Positions 53,324 through 63,600 of a stretch of DNA of 64,000 nt are shown here, in pieces. Numbering within the stretch: the first letter of the stretch is position 1; every line of letters starts with the position of its first letter. A program made the position numbers and the translations under genes. Source of the stretch: Candidatus Limnocylindrales bacterium (GTDB lineage: Bacteria; Desulfobacterota; Binatia; UBA1149; CAITLU01). The DNA lies in assembly GCA_035571835.1 (NCBI GenBank), contig DATNBU010000013.1:131369-195368 (forward strand), given 5' to 3'. The notes below the pieces were generated by a model. The model did no database searches and was not told the origin of the DNA. It was given only the letters and a program-made list of their open reading frames with translations.

Positions 53324-54736
53324 CTATTTGGCGATGAGCAGGTCGACGACCTTGTAGAGCTGGCGCAGGTTGCGGCACTCCTCGACGAAGTCGCAGCTCT
53401 TGCCGTAAAGGTTCATTTCGCTGTCGCCGAAGCCCCACGTCGACTGGTTCTCGGGGTTCAACCAGATCACCTGCTTCGCCCGCTCCTTGATCTCGCGCAG
53501 CACCCATTCCTGGGGCGCGTTGTAGTTGTTGCGGGCGTCGCCGAGGATCAGCACCGTCGTCCTACTGTCGACGGCCTCGATGTGGTCGCGGTGGAACTGC
53601 GTGAACGCCTTCCCGAAGTCGGAGTGCGCATACACGTTGACGACGTCGCCGTTGATCGCCTTCTGGATCGCCGACTGGATATCGTTGTCCTTGAACAGCC
53701 GAGTCACTTCGGCCAGATCGGCGACGAACACGTACGAGCGCACGCGCGAATACATGTCCTGCAGCGAGTGCACGAACTGCAGCATGAAGCGCGACACGTT
53801 GCGGACCGAGTCCGACACGTCGCACAGCACGATGACCTGCGGGCGCTCCTTCCTGCGGTCGTCCCAGCGGATGCGGAACGGAACGCCGCCGAACTCCATC
53901 GAGCGGCGGATCGTCTCGCTCACGTCGAGGCGGCCGCGCTTGGTCTGGCGGAAGCGCACGGCCATCACGTTCTTGAGCCGCCGAGCCAGTGACGCGACGG
54001 CGTCGCGCATCTGGCGGATCTCGGTCGGCGACAGATAGTAAAAGCTCTTCTCGAGCAGGCGCTCGCGATCCTTCTGCCGGTCTTCCTGGCGGTGCTGCTG
54101 GTCCTTGTCGAGACGCAGCAGCCCCTTGAGCATGTCGTCGAGCTCCTTGCGGCGGCGCTCGAGGTAACGGCGAAGGCGGTCGATCTCTTCTTCGCTGTCG
54201 CCCTGCTCTCTTGCAAGGTCGAGGATCTGGTCGAAGTCGGACCCGATGTCGGCGGCGCCGAGCATTTCCATCATCTGGCGATTGGCGCCCGGCGGAACGT
54301 AGTTGGTCTCGGTTCGCGGCAGCTTGCCGGACTCCATGAGCTCGCGAAGGATGCGCTCCATCTCGCCGGCATCCTGCATCGCAAGCGCGCGTGCGAGCTC
54401 GGAGATGTCGAGATCGGTATTCTTCAGCAGCTCGGCGAGCTTCTGCAGCAGGTCCTGCAGCTCCTCCTGGGACAGCGGCTGCGCGGCAGCTCCGGCTTCT
54501 CCCGCCGCGCGAACGACCTGGCCGACGCCCGAGAAGAACACATCGAACAGCTCATCGTAGATCGGAACGTCCGACGAGCGCTTCACCATCGCCGTGCGAA
54601 GCGCGATCTTGAACGTGCCGCGATGCCCGATCCCGGTCGTCCCGACCGCCCGCAGCGCATCGAGCGTCTCCGCCGTCGACACCCGCACGCCGCTCCGCCG
54701 CAAGAGCCCCGCAAACTCAACGATCCGATCGTCCAC
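53324..54736 (-). CDS. CoxE-type VWA domain protein
   Basis: 470 aa. N-terminal helical region (VEFAGLLRRSGVRVSTAETLDAL), charged middle with coiled-coil character (RRYLERRRKELDDMLKGLLR), and a C-terminal von Willebrand A domain with MIDAS-like VIVLCDVSDSVRNVSRFMLQF and VLILGDARNNY. CoxE proteins act with MoxR ATPases to mature metal enzymes, for example the copper site of CO dehydrogenase. The MoxR gene lies just upstream on the same strand. GTG at 54736 has GGAAA upstream; a TTG at 54748 is the alternative. A repeat lies in the 49-bp gap to moxR. Confidence 0.8.
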   Translation of the reverse strand: MDDRIVEFAGLLRRSGVRVSTAETLDALRAVGTTGIGHRGTFKIALRTAMVKRSSDVPIYDELFDVFFSGVGQVVRAAGEAGAAAQPLSQEELQDLLQKLAELLKNTDLDISELARALAMQDAGEMERILRELMESGKLPRTETNYVPPGANRQMMEMLGAADIGSDFDQILDLAREQGDSEEEIDRLRRYLERRRKELDDMLKGLLRLDKDQQHRQEDRQKDRERLLEKSFYYLSPTEIRQMRDAVASLARRLKNVMAVRFRQTKRGRLDVSETIRRSMEFGGVPFRIRWDDRRKERPQVIVLCDVSDSVRNVSRFMLQFVHSLQDMYSRVRSYVFVADLAEVTRLFKDNDIQSAIQKAINGDVVNVYAHSDFGKAFTQFHRDHIEAVDSRTTVLILGDARNNYNAPQEWVLREIKERAKQVIWLNPENQSTWGFGDSEMNLYGKSCDFVEECRNLRQLYKVVDLLIAK

Positions 54737-54748
54737 CGCTATTTCCAA

Positions 54749-54780
54749 AAAGGGGACAGGTACATTTAAAAATCCCCTTT
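54749..54780. repeat. dispersed repeat, single GGGGACAGGTACATTT copy forming a hairpin
   Basis: AAAGGGGA (54749-54756) and TCCCCTTT (54773-54780) form an 8-bp stem enclosing CAGGTACATTTAAAAA. It sits between moxR and the coxE-like gene and could attenuate transcription of the latter. Fourth locus of the repeat family. Confidence 0.75.
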
Positions 54781-54785
54781 GTTTT

Positions 54786-55793
54786 TCAGTGCAGCAGGTC
54801 GCTGCCGTCCGTGGGTTCGGCCGGCGCCGCGGCCGCCGCGGCTTCCTTTGCCTTGAGCTCGGCCTTCCTTCGCTCGAGGAACGTCGCCAGCTCCTTCTCG
54901 GTCTTGCGGAGGTCGCCCTCGTACTTCGCGATCGTCGACAGCGTGTTGCGCACGATCTCGTCGCCGAGCCCCTTCGCGTTCATGATGACCAGCGCCTTCG
55001 CCCAGTCGAGCGTCTCGGAGATGCTCGGCTTCTTCTTCATGTCGAGCTTGCGCATCGCCTGGATGAGCGCAGCCACGTCCTGCGCGAGCGCTTCGCTCGC
55101 CTCGGGCACCTTGAGCCGGATGATCTCGAGCTCGAGATCCGAGCTCGGAAAGTCGATGTACAGATGGAGGCAGCGGCGCTTGAGCGCGTCCGACATCTCT
55201 CGCGCGTTGTTGCTGGTCAGCAGCACGATCGGAATGTGGATCGCTTCGATCGTGCCGATCTCGGGCACCGTCACCTGGAAGTCGCTCAGGATCTCGAGCA
55301 GGAACGCCTCGAACTCGGCGTCGGCCTTGTCGATCTCGTCGATCAGCAGCACCGATCGCGTCTCCGACTGGATCGCCTGCAGCAGCGGCCGCGGCAGGAT
55401 GAACCGGTTCGAGAAGAACACGTCATCCTGGGCCGTGATGCGGTCGACCGCTTCGGACAGCGACGCGGCGCCCGAGGTGACCTCGCTGATCTTCTCCTTG
55501 AGCACCTGCGTGTACAGGAGCTGCTTGGCGTACTCCCATTCGTACAGCGCCTTGGCCTCGTCGATGCCTTCGTAGCACTGCATGCGGATCAGCTTGGCGC
55601 CGAGCCCGGCGGCGATGACCTTGGCCAGCTCGGTCTTGCCGACGCCCGCGGGTCCCTCGACGAGCAACGGCTTGCCGAGACGCGTCGCCAGGTAGACCAC
55701 CGTCGCGATGTTGTCGTCGCAGATGTAGTTCTGCTCAGCCAGGCGCTTCCTGACGTCGCTGATCGAATCGAATGCTGCATCCGGTGAAACCAA
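54786..55793 (-). CDS. MoxR-family AAA+ ATPase
   Basis: 335 aa. Walker A VEGPAGVGKTELAKVIA, Walker B SVLLIDEIDKADAEFEAFLLE, sensor 1 VLLTSNN and the SDALKRRCLHLYIDF segment with the arginine finger (DALKRRC) are all intact. The C terminus is Ala/Lys-rich. MoxR proteins act as chaperones that activate metalloenzymes together with VWA proteins; here it precedes the CoxE-like gene with an interposed repeat. No target enzyme is adjacent. Confidence 0.9.
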   Translation of the reverse strand: MVSPDAAFDSISDVRKRLAEQNYICDDNIATVVYLATRLGKPLLVEGPAGVGKTELAKVIAAGLGAKLIRMQCYEGIDEAKALYEWEYAKQLLYTQVLKEKISEVTSGAASLSEAVDRITAQDDVFFSNRFILPRPLLQAIQSETRSVLLIDEIDKADAEFEAFLLEILSDFQVTVPEIGTIEAIHIPIVLLTSNNAREMSDALKRRCLHLYIDFPSSDLELEIIRLKVPEASEALAQDVAALIQAMRKLDMKKKPSISETLDWAKALVIMNAKGLGDEIVRNTLSTIAKYEGDLRKTEKELATFLERRKAELKAKEAAAAAAPAEPTDGSDLLH

Positions 55794-55943
55794 GGCTGTG
55801 CTCCCGTCCCTGCGGGCCGGCGCAAGCTGCGCCGGACGAGCGGACGCCGCGGAAAAAGCGGTGCGGGACGCTTAACACTTGGGTTGCGGGAGGGCAAAAC
55901 TTCCGGATTTCGTCTCGGCACTTTCGTTGGCTAAGGTTCGCGC

Positions 55944-56738
55944 GTGTGCACTCTTGCCGTCTACCGCCGCGTCTCGCCGCGTTATCCGCTGATCGTCGTC
56001 GCCAATCGCGATGAGTTTCTGGGGCGCGCCTCGGCACCGCCCGCGCTCTGGACGGATCCGCCGCACGTCGTTGCGGGGCGCGATCTTGTGGCCGGCGGAA
56101 CGTGGCTCGGCTGCCGCATCGACGGGTCAGGCAGGATCGTCGGGCTGCTCAACAGACGTCCGGCCGTCGACAAGCCCGCATCGGGGCCCGGCGAACGTTC
56201 GCGCGGTCTGCTCTGCATCGAAACGCTGGCAGCGAAGACCATCGATGACGCTGTCGATGCACTCGACGAAACCGAAGCCGTGCGCTACGGCGGGTTCAAC
56301 CTGTTTATTGCCGATCTCGATCAGGCGCTCGTGCTCGACAACGGCCGCGGCGTGCGGCGCGTATCGCTCGAGAGCGGGTTGTCGGTACTGACGAACCTCG
56401 ACCTGAACGATCCGCGCTGCCCGCGTCTTGCCGGCGCGAGCCGCCGGTTCGGCGCCCTCTCGCCGTTACTCGAACGCGGCGCCGAGGTCGACGAGATCGT
56501 GCCCGCGCTGGCTGCCGTACTATCGAGCCATGAAGCCGGCGACGTTTCGGAGGTGCCGGACGACCCCGCGCTGACGGCGCTCGGCGGCCCGCTTCCGTTC
56601 TCGAAGATCTGTGTGCACGTCGGCGATTACGGAACACGGTCGTCCTCGATGATCTTCGTCAGCCCCGATGGCAGCGTCCGCTATTTTCATGCCGAGGGAC
56701 CGCCGTGCACGGCCGAATTCCGGCCGGTCGAGTATTGA
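55944..56738 (+). CDS. NRDE family protein (TANGO2-like)
   Basis: 264 aa, starting GTG with Cys as residue 2 (MCTLAVYRRVSPRYPLIVVANRDEFLGR). This N-terminal Cys and the NRDE motif are the hallmarks of the family; the Cys may act as N-terminal nucleophile. Further conserved pieces are WTDPPHVVAGRDLVAGGTWLG and VLTNLDLNDPRCPR. Eukaryotic TANGO2 is linked to haem transport, but bacterial roles are unproven. It is divergent from moxR. Confidence 0.8.
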   Translation: MCTLAVYRRVSPRYPLIVVANRDEFLGRASAPPALWTDPPHVVAGRDLVAGGTWLGCRIDGSGRIVGLLNRRPAVDKPASGPGERSRGLLCIETLAAKTIDDAVDALDETEAVRYGGFNLFIADLDQALVLDNGRGVRRVSLESGLSVLTNLDLNDPRCPRLAGASRRFGALSPLLERGAEVDEIVPALAAVLSSHEAGDVSEVPDDPALTALGGPLPFSKICVHVGDYGTRSSSMIFVSPDGSVRYFHAEGPPCTAEFRPVEY

Positions 56739-57118
56739 CGCCGTTGTTGCGACGCAAGTACGGCCAGCCCGGCTATGTCGCTGCTGCACGAACATTCCGC
56801 GGGGAATGTGACCCAGGTTTCGTCCGATGCATCAGCGTTCAGAGTGATCGGTGTTTTCAGCACCTGCACCGGTGTGGGCGATGGCAACGGGCGCGAGATT
56901 TGTCGAATACGGTCGGGCGACGTCACCGGGACGGCAAGATCGAGAGTGCCCTGCTCAACCTCGCGCACTGATCTGGTCGCGTCCTGCCGGGCGAATCACG
57001 GCCGCGCTATGCTACTTTTGTTATGGAAGCGTCGTCGCGATGTCGGTGCGAACTGGAACATGGGTAACGAATCAGACCGAGTACATGGGTAACAGTCACC
57101 CGTGTTACAAGCGTCGTC
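56739..57118. other. region before the HNH gene with palindrome and direct repeats
   Basis: 380 bp without a convincing gene. ACATTCC-GCGG-GGAATGT (56792-56809) is an imperfect palindrome that reappears, in inverted orientation, at the end of the HNH gene (58358-58375). ACATGGGTAAC occurs twice, 57058-57068 and 57083-57093, and could be an operator for that gene. Confidence 0.5.
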
Positions 57119-58414
57119 ATGACGACATCCTTCGACAGCATTGCAAGTCTCTCCGAAAAGGAACTGCTTGATCACTTCGAGTGCCTGGTCGCACGCGACC
57201 GTCGTACGACTGCGGCGCTTCTCGTCGCGATCGCCGAGATCGACGAGCGCAAGCTCTGGGCGAGACATGCCTGCTCCTCCATGTTCAGCTTCTGCATGGA
57301 GCGCTTCCACATGTCGGAGCAGGTAACGGCCAAGCGACTCTGGGCTGCGCGCACGGCGCGCCGCTTTCCGGTCGTCCTGGACCTGGTTGCACGCGGCGAG
57401 CTGCATCTGAGCGCGATCCATCTGCTTGCAAGGCATCTGACGGCCGAGAACCACCTGCGAGTGCTCGAACGCGCCCGGCACAAGAGCACGCGTGAGGTGA
57501 GGCGGCTGGTTGCCGAGCTCGCGCCGCGAGCGGATGTGGCGTCGCGTGTTCGGGCGATGCCCGGGCGTCGCGCAGGGTGCGCGGGGAACAATGGGCCGGC
57601 GGTGGCGGCGCTAACGTTGGCCGGCGGTTGTTCGCCGGGTCACGAGGAGGCCGGCGGTGCGAGCGATCGGCCGTCGGTCGCGACCAACGGGACTTCGATG
57701 GATCGTGAACACGCCGGTGGTGCCAGCGAACGGCTGGCTTCCGCCAACAGCGAGGTGCTCGGCGTCGCGATCGCTCCACGTTCAGCGCCGCGGGCACCAG
57801 TGACGAAGCCGATCGTTCCGCTCAGCCCGCGTCGTTACAAGATCGAGATCACCGTAGACGAAGCCACGCACGACAAGCTCCGGTCGCTACAGGATCTGCT
57901 CGGCCGGTCGGCGACCGGTCGCGATGCGGCCGCGATCATCAGTCGTGCGATCGACGTGCTGCTCGTCCGGACACTCGCGCGCAAGGTAGGCTCGACCGAC
58001 CGACCGAAGTCGACGACGCCGACGAAGGAAAAACGCACCGATCGGCCGGGCTCAACGCGCGCGGCCGATACAGCCGCTTCGCAGCGAGCACAACGATCCC
58101 GGACCATCCCGGCGGCAGTGCGGCGCGACGTATGGCGACGCGACGCGGGACGTTGCTGCTACGTGGATGGACGAGGACGTCGCTGCCGTGAGACGAGCAA
58201 TATCGAGTTCCACCACAAAGCTCCTTTCGCGATGGGCGGACCTCCTACGCCCGAGAACATCGAACTGCGCTGCGCGTCGCACAACCAGTATCAGGCCGAT
58301 CTCGACTTCGGCCGCGCCTTCATGGACGCGAGGCGCGGCAATCTCGCCGACGCGCAAACATTCCCCGGGGAATGTCGTGCCGTCGACCGCCAGGGCATGG
58401 AGGCCGCTCCGTGA
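57119..58414 (+). CDS. HNH endonuclease domain protein
   Basis: 431 aa. Helical N-terminal region (residues about 10-135, including ERFHMSEQVTAKRLWAARTARR, a possible helix-turn-helix) and a variable Ser/Gly/Arg-rich linker, then a C-terminal HNH/McrA-like fold: RRDVWRRDAGRCCYVDGRGRRC, IEFHHKAPFAMGGPPTPENIELRCASHN. The HNH residues are complete. Such genes are common in actinobacterial and deltaproteobacterial genomes and often behave as mobile. Palindromes of similar sequence flank it, and its stop codon lies just after the right one. Confidence 0.78.
   Translation: MTTSFDSIASLSEKELLDHFECLVARDRRTTAALLVAIAEIDERKLWARHACSSMFSFCMERFHMSEQVTAKRLWAARTARRFPVVLDLVARGELHLSAIHLLARHLTAENHLRVLERARHKSTREVRRLVAELAPRADVASRVRAMPGRRAGCAGNNGPAVAALTLAGGCSPGHEEAGGASDRPSVATNGTSMDREHAGGASERLASANSEVLGVAIAPRSAPRAPVTKPIVPLSPRRYKIEITVDEATHDKLRSLQDLLGRSATGRDAAAIISRAIDVLLVRTLARKVGSTDRPKSTTPTKEKRTDRPGSTRAADTAASQRAQRSRTIPAAVRRDVWRRDAGRCCYVDGRGRRCRETSNIEFHHKAPFAMGGPPTPENIELRCASHNQYQADLDFGRAFMDARRGNLADAQTFPGECRAVDRQGMEAAP
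58358..58375. repeat. 18-bp palindrome at the HNH gene end
   Basis: ACATTCCCCGGGGAATGT is a perfect palindrome within the last codons of the HNH gene (reading TFPGE). It pairs with the near-identical copy at 56792-56809. Confidence 0.75.
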
Positions 58415-58691
58415 AGACATCGTCGGAGTTCGGATCTTGTCGATGTAAATGGTCCTGGTAGCGAAGGCGCACGCGAATTCCTCGGGCGTTCGGGTCGCCG
58501 AACATACCGACGACCGTCTGCTCGGAACCGAAACCACCGAGCTACAGGAATCAGACAGGCAACGGCGAGGTGCGACGCGGCGTCCGAAGGCACTCCTGCG
58601 TTATCGGTGCCTTCGCCGCGTCGGGCCATACGCTCGCGGCCAGGTTCCCGCCAGAGACGATCTCCCGTAGCGGGTCAACGCCCGCCTCTCG

Positions 58692-59246
58692 TCAGCTCTC
58701 CGTCTCCGACGCCGCGTACCACCGCATCCCGCGCAGCACATACCCGCCGCCGGAGACGAAGCTCGCGAGCCCGGTCGCGATGAACACGCAGTTCAGCACG
58801 AATGTTGGCACGTCCCACCACGCCGCGAGATCGACCAGCACGAGCGTCACCGAAAGGATCTGCGTGAACGTGGTCAGCTTCCCCGACAGCGACGGCTTCA
58901 TCTCCATCGACTTGCCGACGATCGCAGCCGTCAGCAGGAAGCCGCCGAGAATGACGACGTCGCGGGTGATCACGACGATCATCAGCGGGCGCGGGACGAG
59001 GCCCATGATGCCGAGCGCGATGAACGAGCTCACGACGAGCAGCTTGTCGGCGAGCGGGTCCATGTGCGCGCCGAGCTCGGTGCGCATGTTGAACATGCGG
59101 GCGACCATGCCGTCGATGGCGTCGGTGATGCCGGCGGCGATGAAGACGGTCAGCGCCCAGTCGTTCTCGCCTTCGACGAGCAGCGAAAGGAAAACGGGAA
59201 CGGCAAAGATCCGCAGCAGGGTAAGGACGTTGGGAATGTTGAACAT
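58692..59246 (-). CDS. pgsA: CDP-diacylglycerol--glycerol-3-phosphate 3-phosphatidyltransferase
   Basis: 184 aa, first step of phosphatidylglycerol synthesis at the inner membrane. The CDP-alcohol phosphotransferase signature DAIDGMVARMFNMRTELGAHMDPLADK is complete (DGxxARx8GxxxDxxxD), and the remaining sequence forms five or six TM helices. N terminus MFNIPNVLTLLRIFAVPVFL is typical. It lies 70 bp downstream of hflX on the same strand with a 20-bp palindrome (59270-59289) between. Confidence 0.9.
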   Translation of the reverse strand: MFNIPNVLTLLRIFAVPVFLSLLVEGENDWALTVFIAAGITDAIDGMVARMFNMRTELGAHMDPLADKLLVVSSFIALGIMGLVPRPLMIVVITRDVVILGGFLLTAAIVGKSMEMKPSLSGKLTTFTQILSVTLVLVDLAAWWDVPTFVLNCVFIATGLASFVSGGGYVLRGMRWYAASETES

Positions 59247-59269
59247 CGCGGCTGCGGGTGGCGAGCGGC

Positions 59270-59289
59270 ACCGGGTCGCGCGACCCGGT
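59270..59289. repeat. 20-bp perfect palindrome between hflX and pgsA
   Basis: ACCGGGTCGCGCGACCCGGT is self-complementary. It may be a weak terminator or attenuator between the two genes; no T run follows on the minus strand. Confidence 0.55.
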
Positions 59290-59316
59290 CATCCATAGAG
59301 TGCGCCAGAGTGCGCC

Positions 59317-60606
59317 TCAGGCGCGCCGGACGTCGTAGCCTTCCGCTCCGATCATCTGCTCGAGCTGGCCAGCCGCTTTCGAGCTGAGCCACACTACGAC
59401 GCGCGTGCCGTCTTCCTGCCCGGACTCCTCTACTACACGCCCATGACTGTGCAGCCAAGCGCGCGTGCGACCGTCACCGTGCGGCACGACGACCGCAAGC
59501 TTCTCTTCGACGGGCACGAATGCCTTGTCGAATGCGGCCAGCAGCGACGCGATCCCCTCGCCCGTCAGCGCAGAGACTGTGATTGCGCCGGGCGGCGGCT
59601 CGGCAGCGCCGGCAAGGTCGCACTTGTTGTAGACAACGAGACGCGGGCGGTTCGCCGCGCCCAGCTCTTCGAGGATCGAATCGACGACCGCGCGGCGTCC
59701 GTCGACGTCGACCGACGCGGCGTCGACCACGTGGACGACGAGATCCGCATCGACGACCTGCTCGAGCGTGCCTTTGAACGCCGCCACCAGCTCGTGCGGC
59801 AGCTTGGAGACGAAACCGACCGTGTCGACGAGCATCACGATCCGGCCCGACGGCAGCTCGAGGCGCCGCGTCGTCGTATCGAGCGTCGCGAACAGCTGGT
59901 CGGCCACGTAGACGCCGGCTTCGGTAAGCCGGTTCATCAGCGAAGACTTGCCGGCATTCGTATAGCCGACCAGTGCGATCACCGGATACGGAACCGCCTC
60001 CCGCTCGCGGCGGTTGAGCTTGCGGGTGCGGTCGACTTCCTCGAGCCGATCCTTGAGCTTGTCGATGCGGTCGCGCACCTGGCGGCGGTCGGACTCGAGC
60101 TGGGTTTCGCCGGGCCCGCGCGTACCGACGCCGGCCTTCATGCGCGAAAGATGCGACCACGCCCGCGTAAGGCGCGGCAGCATGTACTGGAGCTGCGCGA
60201 GCTCGACCTGCAGCTTGCCGGCACGGGTCTGCGCGCGAAGCGCGAAGATGTCGAGGATGAGCTGGCTGCGGTCGAGCACCTTGATCGGCAGCGCGCCGGC
60301 CGGCAAGTCTTCCGAAAGCGTCTTCTCGAGGTTGCGGCGCTGCGCCGGCGTCAGCGGATCGTCGAAGATCACGACTTCCGCGTTCTTGTCGGCGACGATG
60401 CTCTTGAGCTCCTCGACCTTGCCGCTTCCGATGCGCGTCGCGGCCGACAGCTTCTTCATCTGCTGGCTGATGCTGTCGACTACGTCGAGCCCGGCCGTTT
60501 CGGAAAGAAGCGCGAGCTCCTCCAGCGACTCCGCAGCATGCGTCGAATCGTGGCCGGCCCAAACGAGGACCGCGCGCTCCCTTACGACGCGTGTCTCGTA
60601 TTCCAT
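59317..60606 (-). CDS. hflX: GTPase HflX
   Basis: 429 aa ribosome-associated GTPase. N-terminal HflX domain (VDSISQQMKKLSAATRIGSGKVEELK), the glycine-rich segment GVGTRGPGETQLESDRR, then G1 ALVGYTNAGKSSLMN, G3 DTVGF and G4 NKCD. HflX splits or rescues stalled ribosomes. The ATG at 60606 has a strong GGGAGG site and lies 25 bp inside the end of dnaE, so the genes are probably coupled. Confidence 0.92.
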   Translation of the reverse strand: MEYETRVVRERAVLVWAGHDSTHAAESLEELALLSETAGLDVVDSISQQMKKLSAATRIGSGKVEELKSIVADKNAEVVIFDDPLTPAQRRNLEKTLSEDLPAGALPIKVLDRSQLILDIFALRAQTRAGKLQVELAQLQYMLPRLTRAWSHLSRMKAGVGTRGPGETQLESDRRQVRDRIDKLKDRLEEVDRTRKLNRREREAVPYPVIALVGYTNAGKSSLMNRLTEAGVYVADQLFATLDTTTRRLELPSGRIVMLVDTVGFVSKLPHELVAAFKGTLEQVVDADLVVHVVDAASVDVDGRRAVVDSILEELGAANRPRLVVYNKCDLAGAAEPPPGAITVSALTGEGIASLLAAFDKAFVPVEEKLAVVVPHGDGRTRAWLHSHGRVVEESGQEDGTRVVVWLSSKAAGQLEQMIGAEGYDVRRA

Positions 60607-63600
60607 CGGGCCTCCCTCTGCGGCTCCTCGAGCACGCCTCGCAGCGTAACCGAGCCTTCGCCGAGCAGCGAGAGCGCCGCCTGGATAAGTCCGTCGGTCG
60701 GATCGATCGCGAGCTCGGCGGCAAGCTCGATCTCCGTCTCGGCGACTCCCTTGCGCACGATCTGCAGGTACGAGCGGCATTTTCCGGGGTAGCGCCGCAG
60801 CAGCGACGCCAGCGAATCCATCACGCCGATCGCAACCGTGCTGGTGTCGACCCGCAGCGTGATCTGCTGCGCGGCTTTTCGGCGCGCTTCGGGAAGCGGC
60901 AGCACCTCGTCGGCGATGATCTGCGCCTTGCGCGAATAATCGGGCGAGCCTTCCTCGTATTCGGCCTCTACCCCTGCGCCGCCGGCGTCGCCCAGCTCGA
61001 GCCTGCCGAGCACGATCACCGGCTCGCGGCCGACGATCGCCGTCTCGCAGCGGCGGTAACAGTCGGGCCATGCGATCACTTCGACGAGGCCGTCGCGGTC
61101 CTCGATGTTGAACGTCGCGTAACGTTCGCCTTTCTTGCTGTTCTTCCGGCGCACCGTGTTGGTCACGCCGGCCACGCGAACGTTGCTGCTGTCGCGCAGC
61201 GCCGGAACTTCGGCACTCGGCGTCGCCTTGAGAAGCTCGAGGTCATGCTTGTAGCGGTCGAGCGGATGGCCGGAGATGAAAAAGCCGACCGCATCGTGCT
61301 CGAACCCGAGCACTTCGAGCGCGTCGTACTCGGCCACGATCGGCAGCGGCGGTTCCGGCTGCGTGGCCCCGAGCGAAGTGCCGCCGAACAGTCCGATCTG
61401 GCCGACGCTGCGATCCTCGCGCACGCGCTCGGCCCATGCCGCCGCCGCATCGATGCCGGCCAGCAGCCGCGCGCGCGACGGATCGATGCTCGCCATCGCG
61501 CCGGCCTTGATCAGGCTCTCGATGCTGCGCCGGGTGATCTGCGACCCGCTCGCGCGAAGGCAGAAGTCGCCGAGGCTCTTGAACTCGCCGTCGGCGCGGG
61601 CCTGCGTGATCAGCTCGACCGCCTTCTGCCCGAGGCCTTTGACCGCGCCGAGACCGAAGCGGATGCCGGCTGCGCTTACGGTGAAGTCTTCCTGGCTTTC
61701 GTTGACGTCGGGCGGGAGCACCCGGATGCCGTGCTCGCGCGCATCGGCGAGGTTCTTGTACGTGCTGTCGGCCGAACCCATTTCGAGCGTCAGCAGCGCG
61801 GCGAGAAATTCCTTCGGATAATGGGCCTTCAGCCACGCGGTCTGGTACGTGACCATTGCGTACGCGGCCGAGTGCGACTTGTTGAAGCCGTACGCGCCGA
61901 ACGTTTCCATCTGCTCGAACAGTTCGAGCGAGACGGCCTCGACGCGCTCCGCCTTCTTCGCGCGCTCGAGGAAGATCTCCTTCTCGCGGCGCATGTCCTC
62001 GAGCTTCTTCTTGCCCATCACCTTGCGCAGCGTATCGGCCTGTCCGAGCGTGTAGCCGGCGTAGACCTGCGCGATCTGCATGACCTGTTCCTGGTAGACG
62101 ATGACGCCGTGCGTATCGCGAAGAACCGGCTCGAGCAGCGGATGAAGGTACTTGACGGTGGTCTTGCCGTTCTTGCGGTCGACGTACTGGTCGACCATGC
62201 CGCTGTCGAGCGGCCCGGGCCGGTACAGCGCCAGCGCGGCGATCAGGTCTTCGAAGCAGCTCGGCTTCATGCGTGTCAGCAGCTTGCGCATGCCGCCGCT
62301 TTCGAGCTGGAAGATCCCGACCGTGTCGCCGCGCGTGATCAGGCGGTACGGCGCGGGGTCGTCGAGCGCGAGCGACGTCACGTCGATCTCGCTGCCGGTG
62401 GTCTCGCGCACGCGCCTGACAGCGTCGGCGATCAGCGTCAGCGTCTTCAACCCGAGGAAGTCGAACTTGATGAGACCGATCGCTTCGACGTCGGGGCCGG
62501 AGAACTGCGTGATGACGGTGCCGTCCTTGTCGACGAACAGCGGAACGTCTTCGACCAGCGGCCGGTCCGAGATCACGATGCCGGCTGCGTGCTTGGACAC
62601 GTGGCGCGCGAGGCCTTCGAGCTTGATCGCGTACTCGAACAGCTTCGCCTCGCGCTCGCCCGAATCGCGCAGCTCGCGCAGCTTCGGCTCCATCTCGAGG
62701 GCTTCTTCGAGCGGCACGTCGCGGCCTTGCTTGGAGGCCGGGTAGAGCTTGCAGATCCGGTCGGTCTCTCCGAACGTGAAGTCGAGCACGCGCCCGACGT
62801 CGCGCAGCGCCGCCTTCCCCTTCAGCGTCCCGAACGTGATGATGTGCGCGACCTTGTCCTCGCCATATTTCGCGCGAACGTAGTCGAGCACTTCTTCGCG
62901 GCGCTCGTAGCAGAAGTCGACGTCGATATCGGGCATCGAGACGCGCTCGGGATTCAGGAAGCGCTCGAACAGCAGGTTGTACGGAAGCGGATCGATGTCG
63001 GTGATGCGCATCGCGTACGACACGAGGCTTCCGGCCGCCGATCCGCGTCCCGGTCCCACGGGGATCCCCTGCTCTTTCGCCCAGTTGATGAAGTCGGCGA
63101 CGATCAGGAAGTAGCCGGAGAACTTCATCTGCTGGATCATCGCGATCTCGGACTCGAGCCGTGTGCGGTAGGCGTCCTCGTCGAGCGATCGCGAGTTGGT
63201 TCTGGCCGTCGCGAGCCTTTCGTCGAGCCCGCGCCGGGCGTCTTCGGCAAGCACGTCGTCGAGGCTTCGCCCGGCGGGAACCTGGTAGACCGGGAACTTG
63301 TTGTTGCCGAAGCTCATGTCGAGGTTGCAGCGCTCGGCCAGGCGAACCGTCTCCTCGACGGCCTCGGGCGCGTGCGGGAACGCCGACACCATGTCCTCGT
63401 AGCCTTTGACGAACAGCTGGTCGGTGCCGAACTTCCAGCGCGTCTCGTCGCTGAGGCTCTTTCCGGTCTGCACACACAGGAGCACCTCGTGGGCGACGTG
63501 GTCGTCGTGCTCGAGGTAGTGACAGTCGTTGGTCGCGACCAGCGGGATACCCATCTCCTTCGACCACGGGATCAGCACGTCGTTGACGGCGCGCTGCTCG

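Noticed and set aside
59443..60792. Plus-strand 449-aa frame
   Set aside because: Antisense of hflX and the dnaE 3' end, which have all their conserved motifs.
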